From positions 61,102 through 125,101 of the IMG/VR virus record IMGVR_UViG_3300005563_000030: a stretch of 64,000 bases of DNA, one strand, 5' to 3'. A program made the translations under genes and the position numbers. The notes under the pieces were generated by a model. It did no database searches. It saw only the letters and a program-made list of their open reading frames with translations, and was not told where the DNA came from. Origin of the DNA: a virus. Positions 9,739-18,375 of the stretch are shown here, in pieces (the first letter of the stretch is position 1; each line of letters begins with the position of its first letter).

Positions 9739-12423
9739 TTACTTTTTCTTCTTCGCAGGTGTCTTCTTATCGTATTTGTTTTTGTTTATTTTGGCTACTT
9801 TTACTTTTTCATTCTCTATTTTTTCACGTACAGCTAGCTCTTGTTGCTTCAAATTTAACTCACGAAGTTTGGTTTGATTGTCAAGAATTGCCTTCTCTCT
9901 TTCAAATTGTTGCTTCTCTCTTTGAAGCTGAACTTGAGATTGTTGAGCATCTACTTGTACTGAAAGTTTATCATATTCTAATAAGTCAGGTATTCCATCA
10001 CCATCCTCGTCAGCGTTGTTATCTTTCTGACGAGAGAAGCTATTGATGTAAGCAATCTGAACTTTGTTTTCTCTATCAAGCTGTTTCTGTTCAGCCTCGA
10101 ATTCCATTTTAGCTTGCTCGATTTGTTTCTCTGTATCAATCTTCTGCTGTTCCATTTGCATTTGTTGTTGATACTTCTCTTCATTCTTAGCCATTGCTGT
10201 TTCAAGTTGAATCCTAATTTCAGCAGGACTATTAGAAGTGATAACAGTAGCAAGGTCTAATGGAGTGGCTCCTACATTATTATTAGTCATGAATAATTGA
10301 CGTAACATTTCAAGTTGACGAACATCTTCTTGAGAGTTTGATACATAAACATGCAGGTCTGCTAATAATAGGTCAATTCCATTCATCTTTATCCAAGCTC
10401 TGCTCATATCACTTTTAGCATAAGTGATGGTGATGTCTTGTTCTTTAGATTGAACGTATTGAGCTATATCCAGATTCATCTTAAGAGTACGTTTCTTATA
10501 CTCAGCAAATCTAGTGAAGTAAGATTCTGTTTGAGCAAAAGACTGTGTTACAGCTTGCTGAGTACCTGTTGCTGTTTCAGAAGCAGCTACATTACCTAAC
10601 CTTTGCGGAGTAATACCTACTTGAGATAACGCACGTTGCTCAAAGAACTCCATTAATTTAGCTCTTGACATCATACGTGCAGACTCATCTAAGTCTACTT
10701 CTCTAGGCATTGTATTGGAGATGTTAGCTCCTTTAAGATTCTGGGGAGAAGTGTCAACAAAGGTCATACCAAGACTCTTGGCTACTAATAAGAACTTCTC
10801 ATAACTATTCTCTCCACCCCAATCTTTCATACCAGTAAGCATGTTCACATCCATAATAAGGAATCTACCTACTTCACGTTGCATGATCTGATAGAGCTGG
10901 TTAGCAGCTACATTAAAGCCAATCTGCCATGGTTTCATCAAGTCCACTAAGGACATTGATTGAGCGTTACGATTATTAAATATCTGACCGCAAACTGGAA
11001 GTTTACAGTAGTAAGGATTATTATCTCCTTTAAACTGAAATGGAAGTGGAGCTACATCAAAGAATAAGTCATCTTCCATCTGAGTTCCATGCTTACATAT
11101 CTTTTTACCTTTCCATGTTTCATTTACCCATGTCCAGCAAACAGTATTTACAGCATTGTCATTATCGTAAAATGAAGAACTAACTTCTTTAAATCCTTCT
11201 GGTAAAACAAATGTTTCATCTACAAGCCCCTTAGTCATCATTCCAGTTTCAGGGTCAACGTAGCATATTTGTCCCACCATTCTTTGGGATTTCCAATAAG
11301 CCTCTACTACTTTTAAATAACCTCTAGTGTTTAAGTAGAAAGGATTATGTTCTGACATTTCTGTTAAGAAGGTGTCATCAAGAGTTGGAATTGGAGCAGC
11401 AGGATTAAATCCAAAAGCATCGGTCATTATCTTACCATCAGGATAGTTTTGATATGGAACAATTGATCCATAAGGAATTCCATATCCATCGCGTCCTACT
11501 TCTTTACCAATAACATCACGTTCTTTCTCAAGTTTCTTGAGTTGTTTCTTTGTAAGAAGATGTCCGTAGCGATCAACAATATCTGAGGTAGTAAGGAAAA
11601 GAATACGTCCAACATAGTCTCCATTTTCAACTTCTGGAATTTCAGGAGACTTGTGGAAGAAAGTATTAACTGGGTTCCAAGTTTCTTGGTTATACCCATT
11701 TGAAGTAAGGTAGTAGTGTCTGAAGCATCTATCAGCGACAAGCATATCCTCAAACTCCACTCTCTCCTTTTCAGGAATATTAAAGCGATGTCTGTCAAGC
11801 TCAATTTGGTGTTCACCCCAAATCTCAGCAGCATCTTGCCACTTATACTTCATATATTTCTCAATCTCTGGTGGAGTGAGAGCTTGACGTTGTTGTTGAA
11901 CTTCTTGTTGGTATTGTTGTGCTTCTTCAGGAGATTGAAAGTCTTGCTTGTTAGGGTCATATCCCATTTCTGATAAGCGAAGATCTATCTCCTTTTGAAT
12001 ATCTTGTGCGACATACTCAGTAAGTAATCGCGATTTTTCACGTATATAGTTATTTGAGGTATTTTCATCAAACCCTTTGACACGGAAATTATCTGGACGC
12101 TTTTGAAATTCACCTGATAAGGTGTTGATTACCTGCGAGATAATATCATAATGACGTAAATAGTTTGGAATCTCAAACTCCCTTGATAATTGGTGTACCA
12201 TATCAGCATACTCATCTTGTTCAAGATAGTGTCTGAATATGAATCTACCTTTTATCATCTCATAGTTCTCTATTAAATAGAGATTATGAAGATATTGAAA
12301 GCTTCCTATGTTCTCTAAAGCATTTAGAGTGTCTTCCTTCCACGCATCTGTTTTCTTCGACAGAGGAATCATCTGTTGCGGAAGGCTTACATTAGGGTTT
12401 ATATTAGCAAATGAACTTACCAT
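9739..12423 (-). CDS. Portal protein
   Basis: 894 residues, the large size typical of crAss-like portals. An N-terminal portal body (RHYLEQDEYADMVHQLSREF) is followed by a C-terminal Gln-rich helical region of about 150 residues (EAEQKQLDRENKVQ) and a basic tail KKTPAKKKK. Also contains an NADEDGDGIPDLLEYD segment that resembles a calcium-binding loop. Lies between terminase and capsid genes. Forms the dodecameric DNA channel at one vertex (family knowledge). Confidence 0.85.
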   Translation of the reverse strand: MVSSFANINPNVSLPQQMIPLSKKTDAWKEDTLNALENIGSFQYLHNLYLIENYEMIKGRFIFRHYLEQDEYADMVHQLSREFEIPNYLRHYDIISQVINTLSGEFQKRPDNFRVKGFDENTSNNYIREKSRLLTEYVAQDIQKEIDLRLSEMGYDPNKQDFQSPEEAQQYQQEVQQQRQALTPPEIEKYMKYKWQDAAEIWGEHQIELDRHRFNIPEKERVEFEDMLVADRCFRHYYLTSNGYNQETWNPVNTFFHKSPEIPEVENGDYVGRILFLTTSDIVDRYGHLLTKKQLKKLEKERDVIGKEVGRDGYGIPYGSIVPYQNYPDGKIMTDAFGFNPAAPIPTLDDTFLTEMSEHNPFYLNTRGYLKVVEAYWKSQRMVGQICYVDPETGMMTKGLVDETFVLPEGFKEVSSSFYDNDNAVNTVCWTWVNETWKGKKICKHGTQMEDDLFFDVAPLPFQFKGDNNPYYCKLPVCGQIFNNRNAQSMSLVDLMKPWQIGFNVAANQLYQIMQREVGRFLIMDVNMLTGMKDWGGENSYEKFLLVAKSLGMTFVDTSPQNLKGANISNTMPREVDLDESARMMSRAKLMEFFEQRALSQVGITPQRLGNVAASETATGTQQAVTQSFAQTESYFTRFAEYKKRTLKMNLDIAQYVQSKEQDITITYAKSDMSRAWIKMNGIDLLLADLHVYVSNSQEDVRQLEMLRQLFMTNNNVGATPLDLATVITSNSPAEIRIQLETAMAKNEEKYQQQMQMEQQKIDTEKQIEQAKMEFEAEQKQLDRENKVQIAYINSFSRQKDNNADEDGDGIPDLLEYDKLSVQVDAQQSQVQLQREKQQFEREKAILDNQTKLRELNLKQQELAVREKIENEKVKVAKINKNKYDKKTPAKKKK

Positions 12424-12498
12424 ATTTAGTATTAAACCAGCAAATATAAGAAATAATTACATCTTATTTTTTTATGTAATCAAAATAATACATTACTA

Positions 12499-14586
12499 TT
12501 ACATTCTTGTTCCTAATGTGCGCATAGCATGTTGACTAGCTGCAAAAGGACTAGTTGATTTAGCAAATCCTGACATTGTCATAGCAAACGGAGAACTTAA
12601 GATTGGATTCTTTCTTTGATTGTCAGGTTTCTCAGGTTCTTTAATATTTATTATCGGATAATATTTATCAAGATGTCTAGCATAAGCCAGAGCGTGGCGG
12701 AAAGCCACAATGCGGTCGTAGTTACCTTCTTCAGGGTTGTATTTTATAATTTCTTGAAGTAATACAGGATCAAGAATACGAGTTACACCTAATTTATATA
12801 TAGGTTCTCTTGTATCAGGGTGTGTACCCACTTGAATCTGTTCTTTACAATACTCAATCATTAGCGACATACAGTAGTTAATGTTTGGTAGTGTTGGAGA
12901 TAATCCATATATTTTACCACCTTGGTTAGCTCTGGTGTTTGGATTAATCTCTTTTGCAATGTTAAATCCTTGACCTAACATGTGTCCTTTATTCTTACGC
13001 TCAAAGTATTGAATAAATGTACCCGCAGCGTTCTCTGGAAAGCAGACGGCATTATAATATTCTAGTAGCATTTCTACTTGTTCATGCCAATCATTCATTG
13101 AGTTTGGACGTGAAGCTAGCGCAGCAACAGGCATGTCTTGATAGGTTTCTCCAGCCACATCTGTCATACGTTTCCATAGAACAACTGTACCTAAAGAGTC
13201 TGACCAGTCGGAAATGTCATTGTTGTAAGGGTCAGCTCCCGCAATATACAAACCTCGTGGTGCATTTGAGATAGGCTCTTCCCATATAACCACTGGACAA
13301 TCTTTTCCGAGATTCCCTTTGGTTGGAAATTCACTGATGGGTCTGTCATGAGATACTGCATAACTAGTTCTAACTTTTCCAGCCGAATCTCTGAAGAATC
13401 TAACATATCTACCTGTAATATTATTTGCGTTTAAATAATCTAAGTGACTTCTAGCTGCTTCTATTGGGAATGGATTAATTGCATTAGATAAGAAACATTC
13501 TGCTGGAGTAAGTGGATAATACATTATCAACTTTTGGTACTCCACTTTATCAGGGTCTTTAGATTTCTCTTCGCGTTCTTTTAGAATGAGAGCCTTAGCT
13601 TTCTCCTTATCAGAAACCATCATAGGGATCTGATCTAAGTTAGGAGTAGCCCAGTCTATCTTCCCTTCTTTTCTGAGATAATCACCAAGTGTAGTGAGAT
13701 ATTTACAGTCAATACGATATAATCCTGACATGAAAATAGCTGTCTCTCGTCCTGTCTCAGGATCAGTTACAGCTAATAAGTTGTTTGCACTAGGATTAAA
13801 GAAGAAACGTTCAGCATCAGCTCCTTTATCAAAGCTACCACCGGTTCCGAAAAGAAGAGGTACACATCTCCATCCGAACTTGGACTTAAATGCTGGTTTA
13901 GCAGCTTCAAATGATTGAGCAAAAGCAAATTTACCAACTTCATCGGTAGCATAGGCTTTCGCAGTAACACCCGCTGGACCTTCTGTTTTGTTACCTTCTG
14001 ATACGTTACGAACAATTAAGTAAGACCAAACATGGTCATCACCACCTTTAGCTTTGAACCCTAAGCGGGTCATGTTCTTCTTAGTATCTTTATCTAGCTT
14101 TGGAATTTGTAATCCTTTCCAAAGATTCTTAATACCAAAATCAATCTTATCACGGATAAGTTGTAAGTCATCATCATTACCACCCACCACTACATTCTGT
14201 GTGTGTTCAAAGAGTTCAGCATGATAGCCCATATAAGAAGCCATAATCTCACTCTTTCCAAACTGACGCACTCCAATGTGCATATATCCTTTCTTCTCAA
14301 CACGACATTGTTCAAGATATTGACCTACTTCCCACTCATTATCTCTACAGGAAGCGAGCATTTTCTTTCTCTGTATATTACCATACTCATCCTCAACGTC
14401 ATCACGAATATTCCAATGGTTTAAATGCCAATAGAGCCACCCCGATATATCTACATTATCGAGAGTGACTCCACCCATACACTTGTCTATTTCCCATTGA
14501 ACTAGTTCTTCAAATTCAGGAGTACCTTCTACCGGAAGACTTTCCATCCTTGAAAAGAAGTCATTAATAGAATTAATCTTCAGCAT
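12499..14586 (-). CDS. terL: Terminase large subunit
   Basis: 695 residues. Deviant Walker A GVRQFGKSE (about residues 103-112), Walker B-like AYATDEVGKF, and C-terminal nuclease-type acidic segments (GADPYNNDISDWSDS; CFPENAAGTF). Packages DNA into proheads as an ATP-driven motor and cuts concatemers. Its start overlaps the end of 14573-14899 by 14 nt; the portal gene begins 75 nt downstream. Confidence 0.9.
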   Translation of the reverse strand: MLKINSINDFFSRMESLPVEGTPEFEELVQWEIDKCMGGVTLDNVDISGWLYWHLNHWNIRDDVEDEYGNIQRKKMLASCRDNEWEVGQYLEQCRVEKKGYMHIGVRQFGKSEIMASYMGYHAELFEHTQNVVVGGNDDDLQLIRDKIDFGIKNLWKGLQIPKLDKDTKKNMTRLGFKAKGGDDHVWSYLIVRNVSEGNKTEGPAGVTAKAYATDEVGKFAFAQSFEAAKPAFKSKFGWRCVPLLFGTGGSFDKGADAERFFFNPSANNLLAVTDPETGRETAIFMSGLYRIDCKYLTTLGDYLRKEGKIDWATPNLDQIPMMVSDKEKAKALILKEREEKSKDPDKVEYQKLIMYYPLTPAECFLSNAINPFPIEAARSHLDYLNANNITGRYVRFFRDSAGKVRTSYAVSHDRPISEFPTKGNLGKDCPVVIWEEPISNAPRGLYIAGADPYNNDISDWSDSLGTVVLWKRMTDVAGETYQDMPVAALASRPNSMNDWHEQVEMLLEYYNAVCFPENAAGTFIQYFERKNKGHMLGQGFNIAKEINPNTRANQGGKIYGLSPTLPNINYCMSLMIEYCKEQIQVGTHPDTREPIYKLGVTRILDPVLLQEIIKYNPEEGNYDRIVAFRHALAYARHLDKYYPIINIKEPEKPDNQRKNPILSSPFAMTMSGFAKSTSPFAASQHAMRTLGTRM

Positions 14587-14899
14587 TATTTCTCATTCTA
14601 TGAGGCACATCTCCACCACCACGTACTTCTTTTATGGCAGCAGCTTCTTTCTCACGAAGTTTTTCTACTACCTCGCACATAGCAAGGTATTCCTTCATGG
14701 TTTCACGTAGTGATTTTTGAATAGCCTCTTTAGTTTGTACTACAGCGTAATAAGCTCCACCATTTTTAGTTTTCATTAATTCCTTACGATCCTCTACTTC
14801 ATTGTAGGGGTTATCTAGTAAGTATTGTTTCCAGCGAGCTAATTGTTCTTCTGCAAGTTCTAGCTCTGCTGATATGTATAAGTTTTTCTTAACAGCCAT
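14573..14899 (-). CDS. Possible small terminase subunit or packaging accessory
   Basis: 108 residues, helical and charged (AELELAEEQLARWKQYLL), overlapping the terL start by 14 nt. Position and coiled-coil-like composition suggest a small terminase subunit, but no helix-turn-helix is obvious. Function inferred only. Confidence 0.55.
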   Translation of the reverse strand: MAVKKNLYISAELELAEEQLARWKQYLLDNPYNEVEDRKELMKTKNGGAYYAVVQTKEAIQKSLRETMKEYLAMCEVVEKLREKEAAAIKEVRGGGDVPHRMRNNAED

Positions 14900-15215
14900 A
14901 TGGTTTTACTTCAGTTACGCGATAATATTTAGTATTAAATTTCCTTACTTTGACTATTTTTCCATTATAGTAGTAGTCTTCTACCCAGTTTTTATTTTTC
15001 ACAAAAAGTGGATCTGGTTGTTTTGGGAAGATTTGATAGTCTGTATTGATTTCATCTTTTTCAATTTCCATATCTTCTATATCTGAATAGAAGGAAGGAT
15101 CTTCAAGACGCATATCGTATTCGATAGCAAACTTCCCAATAGCCATCATAAACCCAGCATAGATAAAGTCATTATCCGTATAACTAGGTTTACACATTTC
15201 ATGTATCTCTTCCAT
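14889..15215 (-). CDS. Hypothetical protein, 108 aa
   Basis: Begins MEEIHEMCKPSYTDN; acidic, no recognised domain. Its end overlaps the next start by 11 nt, suggesting coupling with the terminase genes. Confidence 0.65.
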   Translation of the reverse strand: MEEIHEMCKPSYTDNDFIYAGFMMAIGKFAIEYDMRLEDPSFYSDIEDMEIEKDEINTDYQIFPKQPDPLFVKNKNWVEDYYYNGKIVKVRKFNTKYYRVTEVKPYGC

Positions 15216-15228
15216 TGGTTTTTATTTG

Positions 15229-15301
15229 AGCACATAGGAAGAATCGAACTTCCGCATAACTGTTTTGCAGACAGCGACCTTACCACTTGGCTATACGTGC
15301 T
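15229..15301 (-). tRNA. tRNA-Cys (GCA)
   Basis: Acceptor AGCACGT / ATGTGCT, anticodon loop CTGCAAA, T-loop TTCGATT. Overlaps the last 11 nt of the 15291-15659 gene. No 3' CCA encoded. Confidence 0.9.
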
Positions 15302-15659
15302 TATTTACGAATAGCTTTTTCTTAATAACATAATCGAATATCTTCTCATTTATAAATCCTGATAAGAAGGCTCTAGCTTCTCCATCATTTACATCCTTAT
15401 CTTCTAATATGTAATCTACTAAATGAGAAATTTCATGAGTTATTATATTTACATTTAAACTCTCTTCTGAAAAGAAGACATAGTAGGTATGAAAATTATT
15501 TGGATTTATAGCCATTCCATGAAGATCATGGTCATCTTCTATATTAAATTCCCATTTCTCTCGCTTACTATATGAGTTTATCTTCTTACGAATGTCTTTG
15601 TCTATTATGACAATACACTTAAGTTGATAAACTTCTATCGGAATCACTAGTCTGAGCAT
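15291..15659 (-). CDS. Predicted zinc metallopeptidase-like protein
   Basis: 122 residues with THEISHLVDY (H75, E76, H79) and a downstream GEARAFLSGF whose Glu94 could be the third zinc ligand, as in many gluzincin-like phage proteins. No signal peptide. Its 3' end overlaps tRNA-Cys by 11 nt and its start overlaps the upstream gene by 41 nt. Substrate unknown. Confidence 0.7.
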   Translation of the reverse strand: MLRLVIPIEVYQLKCIVIIDKDIRKKINSYSKREKWEFNIEDDHDLHGMAINPNNFHTYYVFFSEESLNVNIITHEISHLVDYILEDKDVNDGEARAFLSGFINEKIFDYVIKKKLFVNKHV

Positions 15660-15813
15660 CTTCTGATAAGTCTAAGATCATGAATTTATAACTTTCCAAA
15701 GGATACTTTGATTCTTCTTTAGGTTCACCAAATATAGCCTTTCTTGATTCAGGACTCATAAGTTCATAGAATAACCCCATAATTGCAGCCTGATCGTATA
15801 TCTCTTCTTCCAT
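15619..15813 (-). CDS. Hypothetical protein, 64 aa
   Basis: Acidic protein starting MEEEIYDQAAIMGLF. Sits between tRNA-Met (15828) and the metallopeptidase gene, overlapping the latter. Function unknown. Confidence 0.6.
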   Translation of the reverse strand: MEEEIYDQAAIMGLFYELMSPESRKAIFGEPKEESKYPLESYKFMILDLSEDAQTSDSDRSLST

Positions 15814-15827
15814 GTAATTAGTTAAGT

Positions 15828-15900
15828 TGCGGGAGCGGGGATCGAACCCGCGTCATTTAGCTTATGAGACTAAGCTGGAACCTCTCCAGTCCACCCCGCA
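15828..15900 (-). tRNA. tRNA-Met (CAT), first copy
   Basis: Acceptor TGCGGGG / TCCCGCA (closing G-T pair), anticodon stem TTAGT / GCTAA, loop CTCATAA, T-loop TTCGATC. Elongator, initiator or Ile (lysidine) identity cannot be settled by anticodon alone. Confidence 0.9.
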
Positions 15901-15904
15901 ATTT

Positions 15905-16117
15905 TTAATCTTCTAAATATTCTCTCCAAGTCTTCGGTTTGTATCTATCTATTGCTTCATCATTACGTTTCTTGAACTCCTCAGCAGAAATAATACCTAG
16001 CCGAAATCCCCATTCAACATTAGTGAGATACATATCTCTCATTAACATCTTCTCTTTGTTCTTTATGTGTGCTTGGGTCATCATAAAGAGTATATCGTAC
16101 TCCACTTTCTTTTCCAA
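15905..16117 (-). CDS. Hypothetical protein, 70 aa
   Basis: Ends in KPKTWREYLED. The longest frame starts at 16117, but an in-frame ATG near 16080 would lower the 98-nt overlap with the preceding gene. Function unknown. Confidence 0.5.
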   Translation of the reverse strand: MEKKVEYDILFMMTQAHIKNKEKMLMRDMYLTNVEWGFRLGIISAEEFKKRNDEAIDRYKPKTWREYLED

Positions 16118-16262
16118 TTTCTTCTTGTAACATCATTTCTAAGAACCTCATTGCGTCATTGTACCTCGCAGTGAGTTGTTCAATAATATAATTCTCAGAC
16201 ATACCTAAAGCTCTCCAATTATCAATTTCGTCTTGTAGGTAGTGGTTAACAATATTATTCAT
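16020..16262 (-). CDS. Hypothetical protein, 80 aa
   Basis: Starts MNNIVNHYLQDEIDNW, helical. Overlaps the upstream gene by 8 nt and the downstream one in another frame. Unknown function. Confidence 0.6.
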   Translation of the reverse strand: MNNIVNHYLQDEIDNWRALGMSENYIIEQLTARYNDAMRFLEMMLQEEIGKESGVRYTLYDDPSTHKEQREDVNERYVSH

Positions 16263-16476
16263 CTTCCTTAATATTATCTACTAACTCGTTCTCTAATTCA
16301 TCGCGATATTTCTCAAACTTCCTCAAAAGCTCTGTATCACTCCAGCCGTAACATCCTGTTTGTGGGCGAAGAATATGTACCATATGTTGCGCAATGGTAT
16401 ACTGAGGAAACAATTCCACGATCTCTGCAAAGTTATGGAATATCTGTGACTTTGTCTGAATCTGTTTGTTGCTCAT
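16255..16476 (-). CDS. Hypothetical protein, 73 aa
   Basis: Starts MSNKQIQTKSQIF; contains PQTGCYGWSDTELLRKFEKY, a pattern seen in small phage proteins with a helical C-terminus. Overlaps its neighbours by 8 and 44 nt. Function unknown. Confidence 0.6.
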   Translation of the reverse strand: MSNKQIQTKSQIFHNFAEIVELFPQYTIAQHMVHILRPQTGCYGWSDTELLRKFEKYRDELENELVDNIKEDE

Positions 16477-16888
16477 TTTCTTGGTTTTTAAATGCGAACC
16501 ATTTAGGTTCCAGTGTTATATTGTTTTTTGTGTTGTACTCTTTTACGTTTGGTTTTGCACATCCGCATTCTGTTCCCGGATTGCAACATGATAATCCACA
16601 ATCTGATGATAATGATGATGTTTTTCTATTAATTGAACATCCACACATAACGCAATGCTCATCAATTCTGTTTGTTATATACCCATCACTAACTGCATTC
16701 GAGCTGCTGAACGGGCACGTCGAGCATATCAGTCTTCTCCTCACTATCTCCTGTTGTTCTTCCTCTGGTAACATCCCCAACTCGTTCTTCACTTGTGTTA
16801 TTGTCGCTTCCAAGATTGCTGGTGCGTTGCTCACTATTGTCGGCAGCAACGTCACGTACTCTACTAATCCTTTTAGTGTAATTTTCAT
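16433..16888 (-). CDS. Cys-rich zinc-binding protein, 151 aa
   Basis: Residues 50-60 RRLICSTCPFSS, then HCVMCGCSINRK and a further Cys cluster: eight or more Cys that fit a zinc ribbon-like fold. Related proteins occur near the head genes of Bacteroidetes phages. If the full N-terminus is used it overlaps the preceding gene by 200 nt in another frame; an internal Met at 16774 would cut this to 86 nt. Confidence 0.65.
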   Translation of the reverse strand: MKITLKGLVEYVTLLPTIVSNAPAILEATITQVKNELGMLPEEEQQEIVRRRLICSTCPFSSSNAVSDGYITNRIDEHCVMCGCSINRKTSSLSSDCGLSCCNPGTECGCAKPNVKEYNTKNNITLEPKWFAFKNQENEQQTDSDKVTDIP

Positions 16889-17222
16889 AGAACTGTTTAG
16901 CTAATATATTTCTTTGTTTAAGAGCTTTTCTTAGCTTATCATAGTTTAATTCCAGAAGCAATTCAGTTGTTGATTGCTTATATCTGGTAGATTTTCGGAT
17001 ATTCCTTATCTTTCTAATAAGAGTAATAATCATCTGGTCTACTTTACGCTTAGAAACTGTTATAGTTCCAATATGCTTAATAGAAACAGATGTATAGTCC
17101 ATAGATGATAGAGCAGCTCTCACGCCAACCTTCCAGAAAAAAGCATTTACATCTTCTACAAGGTCAGGATCAAGGTTATTCTCTCTAGCTACCAACTTAG
17201 AAACTATATGAATATCCTTCAT
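16689..17222 (-). CDS. Possible HU/IHF-like DNA-binding protein
   Basis: 177 residues. The N-terminal 60 residues (KLVARENNLDPDLVEDVNAF, then IKHIGTITVSKRKV) resemble the helical half and beta-arm start of IHF/HU subunits, which crAss-like phages often encode near the head genes. The C-terminal 60 residues are low-complexity Ser/Asp/Arg and overlap the next gene in another frame. The match is from pattern only. Confidence 0.5.
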   Translation of the reverse strand: MKDIHIVSKLVARENNLDPDLVEDVNAFFWKVGVRAALSSMDYTSVSIKHIGTITVSKRKVDQMIITLIRKIRNIRKSTRYKQSTTELLLELNYDKLRKALKQRNILAKQFYENYTKRISRVRDVAADNSEQRTSNLGSDNNTSEERVGDVTRGRTTGDSEEKTDMLDVPVQQLECS

Positions 17223-17563
17223 TAATTATTATCAATTTTAATAAGAACTCCCATAGTTGGAGTAAGCCCAAAGTCTAACTCTTTTCTAAGTGAGTATTCT
17301 TTACTGTCTACATTTCTAATCAGCATTCCAAATTTCTTCAACTTAGATAGAGTATTTTTAAGACTATCATCAGACTTTAGTATACCTGCATTTAGTATAA
17401 GGTCTTTAGTTTTTCTATTGATCTTATAAACCATAAAATATGCAAGTACTGTTAACTCTGTGTCTGAGAGCTTAACATTCATAAGTAAACAGAAGATATT
17501 AATTAATACCTTAGCTTGTTCTACTTTACTATTGGTTTTCTTTTTTATCTTTACTAGTTGCAT
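17222..17563 (-). CDS. Small predicted DNA-binding or regulatory protein, 113 aa
   Basis: Start placed at ATG 17563 (MQLVKIKKKTNSK) because a host-type promoter lies just upstream (17572-17603); longer upstream frames would be cut by it. Basic N-terminus, then helical segments (SDTELTVLAYFMVYKINRK), compatible with a helix-turn-helix fold. The last base overlaps the next start. Function not proven. Confidence 0.65.
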   Translation of the reverse strand: MQLVKIKKKTNSKVEQAKVLINIFCLLMNVKLSDTELTVLAYFMVYKINRKTKDLILNAGILKSDDSLKNTLSKLKKFGMLIRNVDSKEYSLRKELDFGLTPTMGVLIKIDNN

Positions 17564-17571
17564 ATTCAGTA

Positions 17572-17603
17572 CAAATATAGAGATATTATTGCAATTTACC
17601 AAA
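17572..17603 (-). promoter_or_regulatory. Host-type promoter, gene 17222-17563
   Basis: Minus strand TTTG (17603-17600), 20-nt spacer, TATATTTG (17579-17572). The ATG at 17563 lies 8 nt beyond the box, leaving almost no leader. Confidence 0.75.
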
Positions 17604-17773
17604 TTTATTTTATCTCCATCCCTTCTTCTCCAGAACTTTCTATTAGCTGCTCTCGCGAACAACGAATAGTAGGTGAGTCACTGAGCGTTACACTTCTGCT
17701 GCTCCGCGAAGTACGAAGCTACGAAAAATTTCTGACATTTTCATCAATTTCGTAAACTATTTTTTAAAATAAA

Positions 17774-17797
17774 TAAAAAAGCCCCAATTAAGGGGCT
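17774..17797 (-). terminator. Terminator at the end of the tRNA array
   Basis: Stem AGCCCC / GGGGCT with a 6-nt loop followed by TTTTTT on the minus strand, 6 nt after the tRNA-Trp 3' end. Ends tRNA block 1. Confidence 0.85.
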
Positions 17798-17802
17798 ATT
17801 GC

Positions 17803-17873
17803 ACGGGATGATGGTCTCGAACCACCGACACAGGTTTTGGAGACTAGCATTTTACCAACTAAACTAATCCCGT
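17803..17873 (-). tRNA. tRNA-Trp (CCA)
   Basis: Acceptor ACGGGAT / ATCCCGT perfect, loop CTCCAAA, T-stem GGTGG / CCATC. The anticodon stem has two mismatches. No CCA tail encoded. Confidence 0.85.
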
Positions 17874-17973
17874 AGGTAGCCTGCGTAATAAGATACTTTT
17901 CGCGTAGTCCCAGGTTTACGCTTGAAGGGTCAGGTAAATCCCACATATCTCCTATACTATTCTCAGGCTCTGG

Positions 17974-18041
17974 GTGAAGTGCAGGATCGAACTGCTTCTC
18001 CAGCTTCACATGCTAGCGCTTTTCCAGTAAGCTATCTTCAC
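17974..18041 (-). tRNA. tRNA-His (GTG)
   Basis: Acceptor GTGAAG / CTTCAC with an extra 5' G as expected for His, D-stem GCTT / AAGC, anticodon stem CTAGC / GCTGG, loop ATGTGAA. The acceptor/T-stem junction has an A-A mismatch. The 100 nt between this tRNA and tRNA-Trp show no tRNA. Confidence 0.8.
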
Positions 18042-18044
18042 AGA

Positions 18045-18114
18045 TGCTCGTGATCGAATCGGACGACCTTCTCCGAGGTCAAAACTCGGTGTGATACCAA
18101 TATACCAACGAGCA
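18045..18114 (-). tRNA. tRNA-Gln (TTG)
   Basis: Acceptor TGCTCGT / ACGAGCA, anticodon stem CCGAG / CTCGG, loop TTTTGAC (anticodon TTG). 3 nt from tRNA-His. Confidence 0.85.
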
Positions 18115-18123
18115 TTATATAGT

Positions 18124-18195
18124 GGGGTTCTCTGGTTACGATCCAGATCCTCCAGTTTTTCAGACTGGTGCTTCTACCAAGTTAGCTTGAACTCC
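18124..18195 (-). tRNA. tRNA-Phe (GAA)
   Basis: Anticodon stem CCAGT / ACTGG, loop CTGAAAA. T-stem TCTGG / CCAGA closes an unusual loop ATCGTAA, in which position 54 is A and position 58 is T. One A-C mismatch in the acceptor. Confidence 0.85.
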
Positions 18196-18201
18196 AAATG
18201 A

Positions 18202-18274
18202 GCCTGTGGTCGGAGTTGAACCGACAACCTTTCCCTTACAAGGGGACTGCTCCGCCAATTGAGCTACAGCAGGC
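18202..18274 (-). tRNA. tRNA-Thr (TGT)
   Basis: Anticodon loop CTTGTAA, stem TCCC / GGGA, T-stem GTCGG / CCGAC with loop TTCAACT. The acceptor pairs as GCCTG-TG / CACAGGC only if one C is bulged. Confidence 0.8.
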
Positions 18275-18281
18275 ATTGTGC

Positions 18282-18375
18282 TAATGGGGTACGACTTGAA
18301 CGACAAGCGGAGGTTAATCCCTGATTCCGCGCCGGATAGACAATCCGGTATGTCTGCCAATTTCACCACCCATTA
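18282..18375 (-). tRNA. Class II tRNA with GTC anticodon, odd identity
   Basis: 94 nt. Acceptor TAATGGG / CCCATTA, a D-arm of tRNA-Leu type (GTGAAATTGGCAGACAT), anticodon stem CCGGA / TCCGG with loop TTGTCTA, and a long variable arm (stem GCGGA / TCCGC). The anticodon reads GTC (Asp), unexpected for a Leu-type body; discriminator base is G. The T-stem needs a bulged T. It may be degenerate. Confidence 0.6.

Noticed and set aside
12441-12448. CAAATATA (minus TATATTTG) between TerL and portal
   Set aside because: No TTTG at the 20-nt distance; the nearest is 32 nt away.
15729-15736. CAAATATA inside the 15619-15813 gene
   Set aside because: Only CATA at the expected upstream position, and it lies in coding sequence.
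17572-17662. Longer N-terminus for the 17222 gene (to 17662)
   Set aside because: The extension contains both promoter boxes; the promoter would produce mRNA starting close to 17563.
17788-18009. Open frame with a protein-like stretch (MWDLPDPSSVNLGLREKYL) between tRNA-His and tRNA-Trp
   Set aside because: It reads into tRNA-Trp and the terminator and begins inside tRNA-His; only the 100-nt gap could be coding, and that has no independent start signal.
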